Of a DNA stretch of 64,000 nucleotides, positions 1-12,694 are shown in pieces. Location of the stretch: NCBI GenBank assembly GCA_028023455.1, contig JAQFVV010000288.1, positions 432,001 to 496,000 of the forward strand. The letters run 5' to 3'. The notes beneath the pieces were generated by a model. It had not been told where the DNA came from. It saw only the letters and a program-made list of their open reading frames with translations, and searched no databases. Every line of letters begins with the position of its first letter. The first letter of the stretch is position 1. The position numbers and the translations under genes are program-made. This stretch comes from Epiperipatus broadwayi (taxonomy: Eukaryota; Onychophora; Udeonychophora; Euonychophora; Peripatidae).

Positions 1-89
1 GAGATGCTCGACATATTTAGAGAAAAAGACAAAATGTCTAATCAAATGTTCTAGTATAGATAAAGATATAAAAAGTAAAACTTCTCCAA

Positions 90-800
90 GAGACGTTTCT
101 TCATTATATCCTAGATTTTATGGTTTGCCTAAAATTCATAAACTTGAGATACCATTTTGACCTATTGTGTGTGATATAGGTTCTTCCATACATGCTTTTG
201 CTCAATATTTAGTCTAATGCTTACAACCTTTGACAGACAGGATTCCATCAAGATTTAAAAATTCAAGTCATTTTATTACTATAATTAAAAACTTTAAACT
301 GACTGAAACTGATTTATTCGTTAGTTTTGATATTTTTTTCTATGTTTACTAATATTCCTGTTGAAGAAACATTAAGTATAATAGCACAATACAATGATTT
401 ACCTGATTTTATTATTCCATTAGCGAAGCATTGCGTTGAAAATACATTATTTGTTTATAATTCTGAAAAGTTTAAACATATTAAAGGACTTTCTATCGGA
501 TCTCCACTGTCAGCTGTAATTGCTGATGTTTTCATGGATAATTTTGAAAGTCAAGTATTATGTGCAGCTACTAAAAAACCTATCTGGTTGAGATATGTGG
601 ATGGTACATTTGCCACATGGCCTCATGGCATTAATGCCTTAAATTCTTTTCTTGTTTACATAAATAATTAGCATCCAAATATTAAATTTACTATGGAAGT
701 GGAAATAACAGATCACTTTCTTTTCTAGATGTTTTAATTGCAAGAAAATGTGATTAAACATTATCAATATCAGTTTACAGAAAATCCACCCATACAAACA
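90..800 (+). pseudogene. PLE1 reverse transcriptase fragment
   Basis: This is the reverse transcriptase part of PLE1. The best open stretch is 327-671. It reads FTNIPVEETLS, then GLSIGSPLSAVIADVFMDN (motif B) and WLRYVDGTFATWPHG (motif C). The second catalytic aspartate of YVDD is replaced by glycine in this copy. A frameshift in a T-run near 333 separates the SFDIF start of motif A from FTNIP. A stop at 669-671 is followed in frame by HPNIKFTMEVEITDHF. Typical Penelope RTs carry YVDDTF followed by WPHG, so family assignment is firm. Confidence 0.85.
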
Positions 801-1149
801 GATATCTTGATTTTAATTCTCATCATCATCCTGCACAATTTTTTTTTTTGTAGCAAAAAATCTTTTGAGTAAAGCTTATAATTTATCTGATAAAAAATAT
901 CTTACTCAAGAAATACGACTTACAAAAAATATACTTTCAAATAATTATAATAAAAACATCGTATGTAAGGCTTTACATAACATTAATACTAAAAAGAAAA
1001 AAGAAGTTAGAATTGACAATTCCCCTTTTAATAGAGTAATTTTACCTTACATTAAAGGCGTTACTGATAAAATCAATAGAAGACTATCTTGTTTTAATAC
1101 AAAGACTATTTTTTCTACTGGCAAAAAAAATGGTGATTTTTTTGTATAA

Positions 1150-1598
1150 ACCTAAAGATACAATATTTTTGGAACATCAAGGAGTTTATGAAATTCCATG
1201 TTTGCAGTGCTCAAGAAGTTATGTGGGTCATCCTAATAGATGAATAAATGTCAGAATTAATGAACATAGAAATGCTTTTAATCAAAAAATTAGCACATCA
1301 GTTTTTACTTCCCATTTTTTTAGAAATTGGTCACAAATTTGATTTTGACAATACAAAAATACTTGCTAATTTGGAAAGATATGATTTAAGAATCATGAGA
1401 GAGTCAATTGAAATATTAAAAAGATCTACTGTTTTAAATAGGGCTGACAAAGCACAATGTATTACAGCTATGTGGAAACCTATCATTTTATCTAATATAA
1501 ACTTGAAATTAATAGGTGAAAAAACTGAGGAAAGTAAACATTTTGATAAGCCTCATATTGTGAATGCTGAACTACTTCAAGTTGAATCTCACTTCTGA
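1150..1598 (+). pseudogene. PLE1 GIY-YIG endonuclease fragment
   Basis: GVYEIPCLQCSRSYVGHPNR is read at about 1171-1230, then a TGA stop, then INVRINEHRNAF. This is the GIY-YIG nuclease found at the C-terminus of Penelope-like proteins: a CxxC before the second half-motif, then an ExxR/EHxNA-like helix. The usual YIG is YVG here. After a frame change the open stretch 1248-1598 continues with SIEILKRSTVLNRADKAQC, the C-terminal part also seen in the PLE at 30.0-30.4 kb (EAIEILKRPDCINKRDD), so the two belong to the same PLE group. Confidence 0.82.
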
Positions 1599-1795
1599 TC
1601 TCGCACTGAGTCATATTATTCTTTGAGATTTAACGATTGTTCTTTCAAATGTTAACCTTGATAATAGCGGTTGCTAGTCCGTCATCGATATATTGGATTG
1701 TAATGCAAAATAATACACGGTTCTTATTCAAAAATATTGTTTTGTCTACATCATATAACCATGAAAACATTATATATACACACATATATATATAC

Positions 1796-1843
1796 CCTTC
1801 ACTGATGGTAGCCAAATTAGCTTAAAATCAGCTGATCTGAAGG
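1796..1843 (+). ncRNA. Hammerhead ribozyme-like motif A1
   Basis: CCTTCA (1796-1801) can pair with TGAAGG (1838-1843) as helix I. Between them are CTGATGG, a short AGC/GCT hairpin, AAAA, the self-complementary ATCAGCTGAT as helix III, and C at 1837 as the cleavage-site base. Two core changes, A9 to G and G12 to A, suggest the copy is inactive. The register matches the better preserved copies exactly. Confidence 0.6.
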
Positions 1844-2149
1844 TGGAGACAACGAAAGAGATATTGAATTCTATCTCTCTCTTGGCGTTTCTGTAAACAC
1901 AATGCGTATATACGGAGGTTTTGGTAAAGCTCCATCTATTGACCATAAATGCAAGCAATAGCAAGTTACATGATTTATAACTTGTTTTGTTTTTCATAAA
2001 TGTACCTTTGAAGGTTTTTGCAATGATATAGATTGCAGAGGCTTTTACTATATGGAGAAACTGAACTGATTTCAGACCCATATAGCTATCTGGTTTGTTA
2101 GGATGGATTTGAAGACATTACATGTCTAAAAAATTCATGCTTGCAAACT

Positions 2150-2197
2150 GATTCACTGATGATAGCCAAATTAGCTTGAAATCAGCTGATCTGAAGG
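2150..2197 (+). ncRNA. Hammerhead ribozyme-like motif A2
   Basis: The core blocks CTGATGA (2156-2162) and GAAA (2178-2181) are both intact, with a weak AGC/GCT helix II between them. ATCAGCTGAT forms a tiny helix III or a dimer interface and is followed by C at 2191. Helix I here is only TTCA/TGAA, weaker than in A1. Cleavage-site spacing to A1 is 354 nt, the presumed monomer length. Helix II is short with a U-U mismatch at its base, so activity is uncertain. Confidence 0.65.
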
Positions 2198-2345
2198 TGG
2201 AGACAACGAAAGAGATATTGAACTCTATCTCTCTCTTGGCGTTTATGTAAACAAAATGTTTGTACGGAGGTTTTGGTAAAGCTCCATCTATTGATCATAA
2301 ATGCAAGCAATTGCAAGTTACGTGATTTATAACTTGTTTTTCATA

Positions 2346-3550
2346 TATATATATAATCCAAAAGCAAATAAAATGTAAGTAAATAAATAACGAATAGTGT
2401 AAAATAAAATAGGTAGTGAACATAAATATATTAATATATAGGCTTAAGAATATGCATATTTTTATGTGCCCCTCACTTAGCGAAAAAATGTTTATTCTAC
2501 ATTTACTATAGTTTTCATCTTTCTATTTGATTTTCTTTTTGGCGGTTTCTTAGCCTATTTATTTTTGTAGGTTTATATTTCCTTTTTTTGTTCTACGTAG
2601 AACTATATATTAGTTTGTACTTTTTGAATAGCTTTATAGGTTTACACCTAGGATATTTTGTACATTTCATTAATTACATTAATTCATAATGTTAGAATGT
2701 GCACTGGAGCTACTGAGTTGTACGATTTTTTCTTTGTAATTAAGATTTTTATTTTGTATTCTTGAATTTTTAAATTAATGAGAACTATAGACACAAGTAT
2801 GATGCTTTTAAACTTCATCCTCACTGGATATTTGTAAAAAAAATAGTTCTTACATGAAGTTGATAAAACAGATTTGGATCAACTTAGTTATCTTTTTTTT
2901 AATAATATTTGTCTTAAGTACAACACTATATTTGTGTGCTTTCGACGACAAACTTGCTATTTTCTTTTCTGATTTCACCTATTCGGGGTTTTCTTAAACT
3001 ATGTTAATGATGTTATTAAAATGGAAGCATTGATTGCTTTCTCTCAGTATTTTCACTAGTAATTAAATATATTATCTAAATTCCAAATACAATTATCATT
3101 ATTTGTTAGCCATTCTTAATCGCATTCATGATTATTCATTACTTTGACAATATTTAAAGAATAAAACTTACCTCTTATATTTAAGTCATTATTGTATAAA
3201 CATTTCGTGTTTATTTGGGTATCGTTAATTTTATTAACATGCATTTCGAATAATTAATACTACCTTTGGATTTGGGCTGACTAATCTATAACATTCTGAT
3301 ATTAATTTCATTTCCACTGCTTATAATGGTGAATGAGCTTCGGTCTTTCGACATGTTGACGTGTATAACTAATGAAAAGCGTTTATTTCTTTTAATTTAG
3401 TCCTACCATTAGCTAGTATTTCTGAAGACTATATAACTCTACCTTTCAACTTGTTTAAGATTTTTAACTACTTATGCTGGTAGATCCGTAACCGACTCTT
3501 TAAGTCAATTTGAAATTTCTTCTTTATTTTTTTCTCATTTCATCTAATTC
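2346..3550. other. AT-rich DNA, nothing recognised
   Basis: I see no open frame with family motifs and no repeat unit here. Short low-complexity runs are present. It separates the family A repeat from a possible antisense retroelement remnant. Confidence 0.5.
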
Positions 3551-3555
3551 ATTAT

Positions 3556-4480
3556 TTAGATGAAATCCCAACTTTTCAAGTCCGTTATTTGTCTAGCGCA
3601 TACGGCTTCAATTCCTGGCCTTTTTTGTCCTAAGGTAGACACTGTGGATTGTACAACATTTCCACAACTCTGATTTATTACCCATTTTAGCTCATAATTA
3701 CTATATCTACTATCTTTTATTTTGTTAATTCGAGTATCCAGTTCACCTACTCGCTCTTCTAACTTATCAATATAATTATCTCTAGTTTGTATTGTTGTCC
3801 TTATCCCTTCTATCTTGTCACTGATCATTAACATCTCTCTATTGTTTGTGTTACATGATGGTTATGAATTTCTATTCCATTGACCTTTATCTCATATAAT
3901 TAGTTCTAAACTCTGTTACAATTGGTTTCATTAAGTTGCCTTATTCTCTTCTTATCATTTGTTTTAATTCATCATTGGTAACTATGTTATCCACTTCATT
4001 AATCTGGGTAATAAGTTTGTCCAATTAGCACCCCATCTCCGAAAATTGATTTACAACAATGCTAGATACAACTTGAATCTTTTCATGTATTTCTAAAAAT
4101 TTCTTATCTTTTATTTCATTAGTAATTTGTAAGCAATACTAGGTGTATGGACTTAATTATTTCATGTATTTGAACTTTAACATTTTCCAATTTTCCATCC
4201 CATTTTATGCTTAATGTATAGAATGAGCACTCCATTTCCATTATGAAATTTTTAAACTCTTCCATAATGTGTCTTTGGAATCCCTTTTGTTGAAATTTTT
4301 GGAGGTTTTTTTTTTATCTTATGGATTTCTATTTTACTTTCATCTTTTAATTTGTTATTTTTTCTTTAAAGGCTATATGTTTAATTTTAGTCTACCATTT
4401 CTAATTTTGCCACTAAGTTCTCATAAGTGTTTTTATATTCTTTAGAGTTCCTTTCTAATCTCTTAGAATTATCTAGTATT
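3556..4480 (-). pseudogene. Possible coiled-coil ORF remnant (ORF1 or gag-like)
   Basis: The minus-strand frame at 3556-3834 begins MLMISDKIEGIRTTIQTRD and continues with YIDKLEERVGELDTRINKI, a heptad-rich coiled-coil segment. Upstream (up to about 4480) other minus-strand fragments are also rich in K, E and N but are broken by stops. Such coiled coils occur in LINE ORF1 and some gag proteins, but no zinc knuckle or RNA-binding motif is visible, so the identity is only a guess. It could equally be a chance open frame. Confidence 0.28.
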
Positions 4481-6078
4481 TTGCTTACAATTCCTTGAAC
4501 ATTTATATAATTTCTTGGAAACCAAGATCGGGTTAGTTTCATCCATAATACTAGTTTGTTAATAGAATACAGTATTATCTATTAATAAATACTTTTTATA
4601 AATATATTACCGTAAGTTAGTGGTCCAGGATCTGTCTTCTTTCCTTTTACTGCCTCGAAGTTTATAAAATTATTAACATGCATATACAATAGAATCTTGT
4701 CTATTTCCATTCCTTTCAGAATACAAATATTTATAACTGTTTGTTTTGTCCTAGTAAAATGAGTGTACTTTTTTCTTTAAAAAAGTTTATTTATCACTAT
4801 GTAAACTTTTATGTGAAAAGTGAACAATTTACTCACCAATCACGTGCCAATAAATCAATTTGTCTAAACTATACTTATTTTTAAACCATTAGTTGAAAAT
4901 TCCTGGTACAAATAGGCAAAAGGACTGTCATTTAAATTTAGGTACGAGTTTATACTAGTATGGGTTTACGTATTGAAACTCTTTTAAAATTCTATGAAGT
5001 ATAATTTTATAATAGTATGGGTTTATGTATTGACACTCTTTTAACGTTCTATCAAAGATGTATTGAATTAAATTACTATTTATAAAATCTGTAAATTATT
5101 TATGAATATTAATCAAAAACAATGTTCTGCAGTAACATATATTTAAAATTAAAGGGTATTTTATTAATTCCAATTATATTTAAAATGAAAATAAACAATG
5201 ATTTCAGGGAATTGATAATAATAATGATATTGATGTGACTATAAATGGATGTTGGATGAGATAATGTATAAAATAACTACTACAAACTTATAAAATGAAA
5301 AAAATATCCAACCTTTATTTGCATCGTTGATAAACAATAATAAACAAATGTCATAATAATTGACACAGATTCAATTACATCAAAGTGTTCGACTAAAGCA
5401 ACTGTTACAAATAGTTTTATAAATAAATATTACTATATGAAAGATTTTCCTAGAATTCAAAATAAAGTTTTTGGATGAGTGAAACCAACGAGAAAATATT
5501 ACAATTTTACAGCTCTTAAACCATATACAGCCGTGAGATCCTTTAATTTTTTCCCACCGGCTGAAACATAAATAATTAGCTATCTAATCATTCATACACG
5601 ATTGTAATGTATGTGCACAAAGTCACATCAATAAAAGTAATATTATTAAAATTATTTTACCTGGCCTGTAAACATATTATTTCCAAAAATTCTAGAACAA
5701 CAAGAACCAAAAACATGCATGTGTAATAAAAACAATAATACTATATCAAATTTTATTAAATTTTGGAAAATAACTTTTTAAAAGTGTTTTGCTTAAAATG
5801 TTCTTCATTGTGATTAGCAAAGCTTGATAGGAATAGCAAAGGAATTGGTCCCCTGTCATTTCTTCATGCTAAGTAAATTGTCTTTATAATTGGTAGGATG
5901 ATGCAATTATCTAGAAATTTCCATGTGGTATTCCGAAGACATATACAATTTCTCCAAGAAAATTCTAGTTTATCAATGATCAATCTGTCTTATAATGAGA
6001 TAAATTTCTTATCTAGCAGTTTTGGAAAAAAAGAGTTTCATGAAATAAAGCTTCACTGTCAAAATTTTCAAGTGGAGT
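4481..6078. other. AT-rich DNA, nothing recognised
   Basis: No credible coding region, RNA gene or repeat array was seen. A 60-residue open frame at 5898-6080 has no family motifs and is probably chance. Confidence 0.5.
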
Positions 6079-6079
6079 G

Positions 6080-6630
6080 AATAACTACGATATTAAAAGC
6101 AGGCAAAACTCACTGTACATATTGCCACCCACAGCAAGCTAGAGTAATCAATGGATGCCAGAAGGCTTGTGCATAAAATCCCCTTCTAGTGCCTACTCAT
6201 CCAACATCCCCAGACTAGTTTCTGGTTTGTGACCTTCGTCAATGAAGAGCCTTGGATCTGAGAGCACTGCAACTAGATCTTATGATCTAACGCAACCCTC
6301 CAGCAACAACCTTTTATCTCCACTTAACTACAAAACTATGAATCTTAAATTGAAAGCATCATAATATTTTCAATTTGAGCCCATCAGCTTACATAATCAT
6401 ATAGGTCTGAAGTCATTTCAGTACCTATACATTTTTGTAGTTAAGTGGAGATAACAGGTGGTTGCTGGAGGGTTGCAAGGCTTCACACTTATGAAGGCCA
6501 CAAGACAGGAACTAGTCTGGGGATATTGCATGACTATGCACTAGATGGAGATTTTATGCACAAGCATTCTGGCATCCTCCCTGTGTGTGGAATATGTATA
6601 GTGAGTTTTGCCTGTTTTAATAACTGTTAT
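6080..6630. mobile_element. Fold-back (inverted-repeat) element
   Basis: Two arms of about 200-250 bp face each other. The left arm starts AGCAGGCAAAACTCACTGTA near 6100 and ends near 6345 (CTCCACTTAACTACAAAA). The right arm starts near 6436 (TTTTGTAGTTAAGTGGAGAT) and ends near 6622 with the mirror of the left end (GTGAGTTTTGCCTGTTTT). The roughly 90-bp loop between is AT-rich. No transposase is present. The structure fits a non-autonomous fold-back or MITE. The arms have diverged by substitutions and indels, so the insertion is old. A 65-codon open frame across the right arm is incidental. Confidence 0.7.
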
Positions 6631-8132
6631 AAGCAAGCATAAGAAGTGGTGATTATGTGAAGTTTATTAACTACTATATTTTTAAAAAAACAAAATCCAA
6701 GCTTCTAATTGCATTCAAAAACCCAAATCATCAAGATTATAGACAGAAACTGGAAATGTCAAGGCATTTAACGATTTTCTACTTGCTTTTCATCACTGTA
6801 TCCTGTATCCTTTGATTCACATGCTGAACGTAGATCTTTAAATAAAATATGTCTGATGTTACAACGGCTTCAAATTGCAAGTATTTTTTTTATATTATCC
6901 TTTTTGATATCAATTTCCATCTCCTAATTTCACATAACATTGTTGTAGGATTTATAGAATATGTTATCTAGATTTTGATATAACTGTACACACATTTAAA
7001 GTTAATGTTATAGAATTTTCAAAGATTAATAAAATATAAATCAGTTGATCTTTTTTTTTTCAAAATAAACTTTATTTGCACAAAAAGTTAAATATACATT
7101 GTTACATAGAGTTCTTGTTTGCAATCATGTGTGACCTATTAAAGACTAAGTTGTTATTAAATTAGATGATCTTTATAACAATTAAATATAATGCTCTTTT
7201 GGCAATCAAGTCTTAATTAATTTATTCAATTAAATTTCCATACACAACTATTATAACTTAACTTGTATTAATTAAAGTCTAAATTATAGCAATCTGCATT
7301 TTAAACATTTATTTAAAATATAGGATGTTTTAAGTGACAAAAACAAAGAGGAGGGTCGAAAGCGTTCCTAAGTAACGATTATTTTGTGTTCTTTTCCAAA
7401 TTTTTGATTACTCTATTTACTAATATTTAATTATATGATTCCATATATATATATATATATAAATTCCAACCAGTAACCACCTAAACATTCACAGTAAAAT
7501 CTAGTAATAAGTATTTCTCACTGCTGTCAAGGCAACCTTCACAACTTTTAATAGCAAGAATGGAAATCCATTCTTACTAATGGTCCATTGAATATATATG
7601 GACACTTAAAGCTTGCAACTTACAGAGAATGAAATATTGATACAATGAAGTTTAAATAAACCTCTTTAAACATGAAATAAACATGTCACTGTAATGCAGA
7701 CTAATAAATAGTTAATTAACATTACAAACTGCAATACTTTTAAATTGCCCATGTATTATTTAAAAATAATAAACGCGAAATAGTGCCTAAAGCTAATCTG
7801 GGATAATGTTGTAATTAAATCCATACGCAAATAAAATATATAGATACATATATAACGATATATATATATATATTAATGTATCGGCTTAAAAATAGGCATA
7901 TTGTTATAATATGTATATATATATTTAAGTAAAATTAACTCTTTTTAATTGCAAAAATTTATTAAAACACCACTAATGAGAGTTATATAACATTTTATTT
8001 AAAAACATGTTTCAGTACAAAAGATAATATATATAACTGAAATGTTGTTAATCGTCTTTCATGTGTAGATAATAAATTGTATTTATTACATGGCATATAT
8101 ATATATATCGTAACTTGCTTTTAAGCTTTGAT
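6631..8132. other. AT-rich DNA with short (TA)n
   Basis: Only low-complexity sequence is visible, including short (TA)n tracts near 7446, 7856, 7910 and 8095. No coding or RNA feature was recognised. Confidence 0.5.
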
Positions 8133-8440
8133 TTAAATGATCACTAGATGAAGCTTACCAACAGCTCTAAACAAGCTTTATTTTTATAAGTGCCGAAAGA
8201 GAAAGAATTCAAAATTTCTAACGTTAAGTCCCTACCTCCACACCAATTGATTTCAAGCTTATGGCTCACCTCAGTGGAGGGCTGGGAATCTAGAAACTAG
8301 ATCTAAAATACCAACTCAAAAGTCAGCACTTGTAAAACACGTTTCCATCAATTTGAAAGTCTGAACTTTTCAGACACATAAATGTCTTTAAATCCAGCTT
8401 TGCAAAACAGATAGCTATATCGGTCTGAATTCAGCGCAGA
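8110..8440 (-). mobile_element. Family A hammerhead repeat, single partial copy
   Basis: Read on the minus strand, this copy has the same order as other family A members: the block before the hammerhead (CAATTTGAAAGTCTGAACTT and the TAGCTATC segment on the plus strand near 8415), the hammerhead-like block, then GGTAAGCTTCATCTAGTGAT at the end, next to a (TA)n tract at 8098-8108. It is one partial unit rather than a dimer. Its hammerhead helix I has changed on both strands yet stays paired (see the motif entry). Confidence 0.62.
8235..8280 (-). ncRNA. Hammerhead ribozyme-like motif A3
   Basis: On the minus strand CCTCCA and TGGAGG pair as helix I. They differ in sequence from the CCTTCA/TGAAGG of other copies but remain fully complementary. 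The core reads CTGAGGTGAGCC...GAAA, so the CUGANGA block is altered. Helix III is ATCAATTGGT. The position-17 base is G, which normally blocks cleavage. It is probably a dead relative of the active fold. Confidence 0.5.
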
Positions 8441-11400
8441 AATTGAGTCTTTTAGTCTATTGGGGAAAAATTCGAAGCAATATTTAATCTTTCATTAAAA
8501 TAATTAATAAATCTATTTCTGAAAACAATTTTCGAACATGTATGCTTGTGCTGACAACTAGTAATATGAATAATCTTATATTGGAATGAAAATATTTAAT
8601 AATCAAGAAGTCTATGTTTATAGTAACTACTTCGCACCAACCATTGCTTACTCTGCAAAAGAGTGAAACATTGTTTTGTAAATAAATTTAAATTTTTTCA
8701 TTCGCATTTAAATAAATGAATAATGTAGTCTTTATTAATTACAGAAAATAAACTAATTAAATAATAAACATATATATATTTGTTTAAAGTAATTAGACAG
8801 AAAAATGATAACTAGTTATAAAAAATAAAAATTATAATGAAAACTAAAGAAAAATAAACCACCTTAATATTTAATATCTTATTGGTGGCGTTATTTTCAA
8901 AGGCTGTTGTTAACTTCAAATTCAAAAATAAACAAAAAAATTAATTAAAATATTAAGATAAGTCGGAAAGAGAATAAGATAATAAATTATAAAAACATTC
9001 TTTTACTGATACTTTTAAGAAATAATCAATACAATGTTAATTTACTAATTTAATTTAAAATTACTGTTATCGTTGAAATAAGTTTTTACTTTAATTAATT
9101 ATTAAAATAAAGCAAAATATTTATTTTGATTAAAACTTGTATTAAATCTAAAAAAATTAACAGAATGTGATCTTTTTTTAAAATAAAATTCACCTAAGTA
9201 ATTCAAGAGATGTCTTATATTACTGATTATTGATAATATTATAATTAATCTACATAATAGTGAACTTGTGTGAAACAAATGTTATATCTAAAGTTTAATT
9301 TATTCTATAGAATGCGGGTATGTTTTTGTCAAAATATAATATAGTAGTCAATGATGTGGAGGGGATAATTTATTAATAAATTGAAACCTATAAAGTTTAA
9401 GCTAATTCAAATGTATTAATTTGAAGCTTCATAAAAATACCTGGTTTATGAAATAAATCTTGACTTGATCTATACTCAGTTCAAATAGAGAAAAAGAGAG
9501 CATGCCTTTAAACCATGTATCATTTCAAATTAATTTGGCGATCGGAAAAAATTTTTAGATAAAAAAGCGCCAGTAATCTCTTAAGTAATTTTGTATAGTA
9601 AGTTCATTTTATATCACTTAAAATAAAAACAGATAATTAATAAAATAACCAGAAAGCTTGTAATTACAATTTTATTTTAAATATTGATTTGGCATTTTAA
9701 GTATTTTATATAATTTAATCAGTAAGTGTTTTTCATCCTAACATATGCGCTGTAGTGTTTTTTAATCTCTTGTGTTTTAGTTCAAGAGCCTCCTCCTTAA
9801 AACAGTACAGTGCATGTCTGCGATAGTAAATAAAATTAAATACTATGTAATTTATGTAATACCTTACTTTCATTCAATTCCGGTAGCAAGCATTAAACAA
9901 TATAACTTTAAAAGATGTGTAAAATAAAAATATGTATGCAGTAACATGAATTATATATGATAATGGTCAATGGCTATCTTCAAAAGCTATAAACAAATAA
10001 CACTCTGGAAACAACGGACTAAAAAGGGATTGTTCCACTTATTCTTTAGCTTTTATAAGTTTAGTTTTGCTACCATTATGATCCAAATACTGAGTGATCT
10101 AATTATATTACTCAAGGGAAAACAGTACGAGTAATTATTAAATTAATAGTCAATTACATAAAAATGGAGACTGAATGTCCCTTTTAATGACATAATTTTA
10201 GTAATCAAATAGAACTTAATAATCGTAAACATTAAATTACCATAGTTCTGCATAATATAATTAAGGAAGGAAACAACTTTCTTTGCAGTCTGCTAGGAAA
10301 TGCACTGAATTTTAGATTGAAAATATTAAAAAATATAAATGATTTTGGAGTCATTATTGCATTGAAGAAAAGTTTAAAATCTCTATGAAGTGTTTAGCCA
10401 AGAATCTGCATGGATAACTCCAATCCTTTCAATGCAAATAGAAGATAGCTATGAAAGTAGCAAAGTTAACATAAATGTAAAGATATTAAAATAACTAGGT
10501 GCACCATATCTGCAGATAATGAAGCTGTTGTTGTTTTACTAAAGAATTTTTTAAAAAACTATTGAGGAAAAAGGATATTGACTAAAGCAAGTTGTTAATT
10601 TCATGTAGCTTAGTTATTCTGATGCATTAATGGATTTGAAAGATTAATATGTCATTTGAGTATGTTATTTTCAAAAATAAGATGTGGTAGAATTTTTATT
10701 TGAGTCAATAATAAATGACAGACAATATAGAGAAATAATATGAGTAAGTATGCACTCTCTTTTTTTAATATTGTTTATACTATAATTAAAAATGTATACA
10801 AAAATTATACACACAGAAAAGTGTCTGTCTTATAGATACATATGTATGTGTTATAAGAGATGCCTTAAAACCAACCTTCACACATGTCTCAGTTTCTTTC
10901 ACAATGTTTGAATTCAGACCAAGTGGTAGGCAAATAATTTATCCTACATACCTAATTATACACATGTAATATACACATATATAAACATGCATATAAACTA
11001 ATATGTTTGAGAAATTAATTCTTATTTTTTTATCTATTATGAGAAAGCAAATTCATTATACGCATGTAGTATATACATATATAAACATACATATAAACTA
11101 ATATGACTATTTGTAGAAATTAATTAATTTTCTTTTCTTCATTTAATATCATTAACTAAAATAATTAATTGACTTATAGAACAGACATAAGAAAAGGTCA
11201 AAATAGATATGAGGTCAAAATTGTTGCTAAGTGATTGAATTTGAAATAATGAAGATTAAATAATAATAATGTTTTATAATTTTTCTTTTTTATCAAGTTG
11301 TAACAATAGGTTTTAGCTAGTTTGAGGAAAACAATGCAGTGTTCTTCACTTACTGTCAAGATATAATAAAAAAAAGTTTTATTTTTTTTTTTTTAAATAT

Positions 11401-12694
11401 TCAGGATTTAAAAAGGAAAGTAAACAGTAAGAATATGTATTTTAAAATTTAATGTCAATATTTTAAAATTAATATTAAAATCTTTATAATTTGATAAAAG
11501 GAAACTGGAAATTTAAACTTTAATGTATAATTAAAAGGAATGAACTAGTGACTTAATTTATTCTGCAAGCTGAAATTCATTATTATCAAAACGATGGAAA
11601 AGAAATGTGAAACTACTAAAAATTGACTGTTTCTTTAAATTAGTTTTATATATACATATTGAAAGCACTTTATAAATAATAGTTATAATAAAAGAATCAT
11701 TACAATGTATTCAGGGTAAAAAGCCAATATTGGAGGATGTTCCAATGCTAGCTTCAATGTCATTATGAAATTGTGAAATTATGAAAAAATGAAATAAAAA
11801 TTTTCCATCAAAATGTCTATTTACAGAAGGCTGGTGAACATCAATCTTCCATGGATTTATATATGTTCAGAAGAAATAATTTATATGTGTTGCTTTATTC
11901 AAGTAGCATGAAATAACATAAATAGCAACAGAGTTGGTGAACAAAAACAGTATACATGGGTATTGATATTTAAATTTATAAACTCTTAACTGGGGACAAG
12001 ATGCTTGCTTTTCTTAAGATAAATATATTTTGTTTTGATTCACATGATTTTTTTTTTGCTTTTATCATTTCTATTTGAAAGTTTATGTATTGTAATTTTT
12101 TTTATTGTGTATTCAAGATTCATTTCCAAATTTGATCACCTGCAATTTAAAAGTGGAAACAGTTGTTGGATAAATATCATATGTTGATGTATTTTTAAAA
12201 AAAATGAATCATAGTCAATTAATATGTATAGTTTTTTTTAATAAAAGTACATTTACAGATTCCTCTGGTCATTCAACATTGATCCATCAAGGCAACCTTA
12301 AGTAAGGTTTTTATATATTTAACATTGAGAGCAAACTTTAGGACAAACAAAACTATATTATTTACTAATAAGTTTTAATAATATTTTCTTGTAATTTTGT
12401 TTTATTTCTGAGAGCACAATTAATCTACTGAGTGAATGGTCTTTTTTGTATCTATCATTATGTATTGCTCTTATAAATAATTGATCATCATCAGTATTTT
12501 TCTATATCTGTGCTTATATATAAGCATAATTGGTTAATAATTGAGTAAATCCATCCCTGAAGAGAGCTGACTGCAAGAATTCCCTGAGTTTGAATTCTGT
12601 GGTGTAATGGGACCTAAAAAAAGTTGTAATAAATATGCACTAGTCTAGGTCATATTGCAATAATATAAGTAAATTATAAGTTAGTATATTGAAA
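8441..12694. other. AT-rich DNA, nothing recognised
   Basis: This long stretch has no open frame over about 60 codons and no recognised element. A short near-duplicate is seen around 10960-11000 and 11055-11105 (both with CATATATAAACATACATATAAACTAATATG-like text), probably a local duplication. Confidence 0.45.

Larger units (their letters stand above)
1..1620 (+). mobile_element. Penelope-like retroelement PLE1, broken
   Basis: This is a decayed Penelope-like element read on the plus strand, cut by the window edge. In broken frames the order is typical of the family: the YGLPKIHK block near 120-145, a PIV block near 160, the SFD/FTNIP reverse transcriptase block at about 325-365, the G-x-PLS block near 490, a YVDGTF palm motif near 590, FLDVLIARK near 725-750, YRKSTHTNRYL near 775-815, and a GIY-YIG-like endonuclease at 1170-1270. 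PLEs copy RNA into DNA at chromosomal breaks or nicks. Many stops and frameshifts mean it cannot be active. The GIY-YIG domain rules out an ordinary LINE. Confidence 0.87.
1796..2345 (+). mobile_element. Family A hammerhead repeat, head-to-tail 1.5-mer
   Basis: About one and a half copies of a 354-bp unit lie head to tail. The block starting CTGATGGTAGCC at 1802 recurs as CTGATGATAGCC at 2156, and roughly 190 bp after each start are closely similar. Both start blocks form hammerhead-like folds. The unit also contains the segment GACCCATATAGCTATCTGG near 2077-2095, which recurs in every other family A copy here (8.4, 29.1, 29.5, 40.9 and 41.2 kb). (TA)n lies immediately to the left and right. 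No protein is encoded. The overall form resembles metazoan retrozymes, which are small non-autonomous ribozyme-bearing retroelements; this identity is inferred. Confidence 0.7.
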
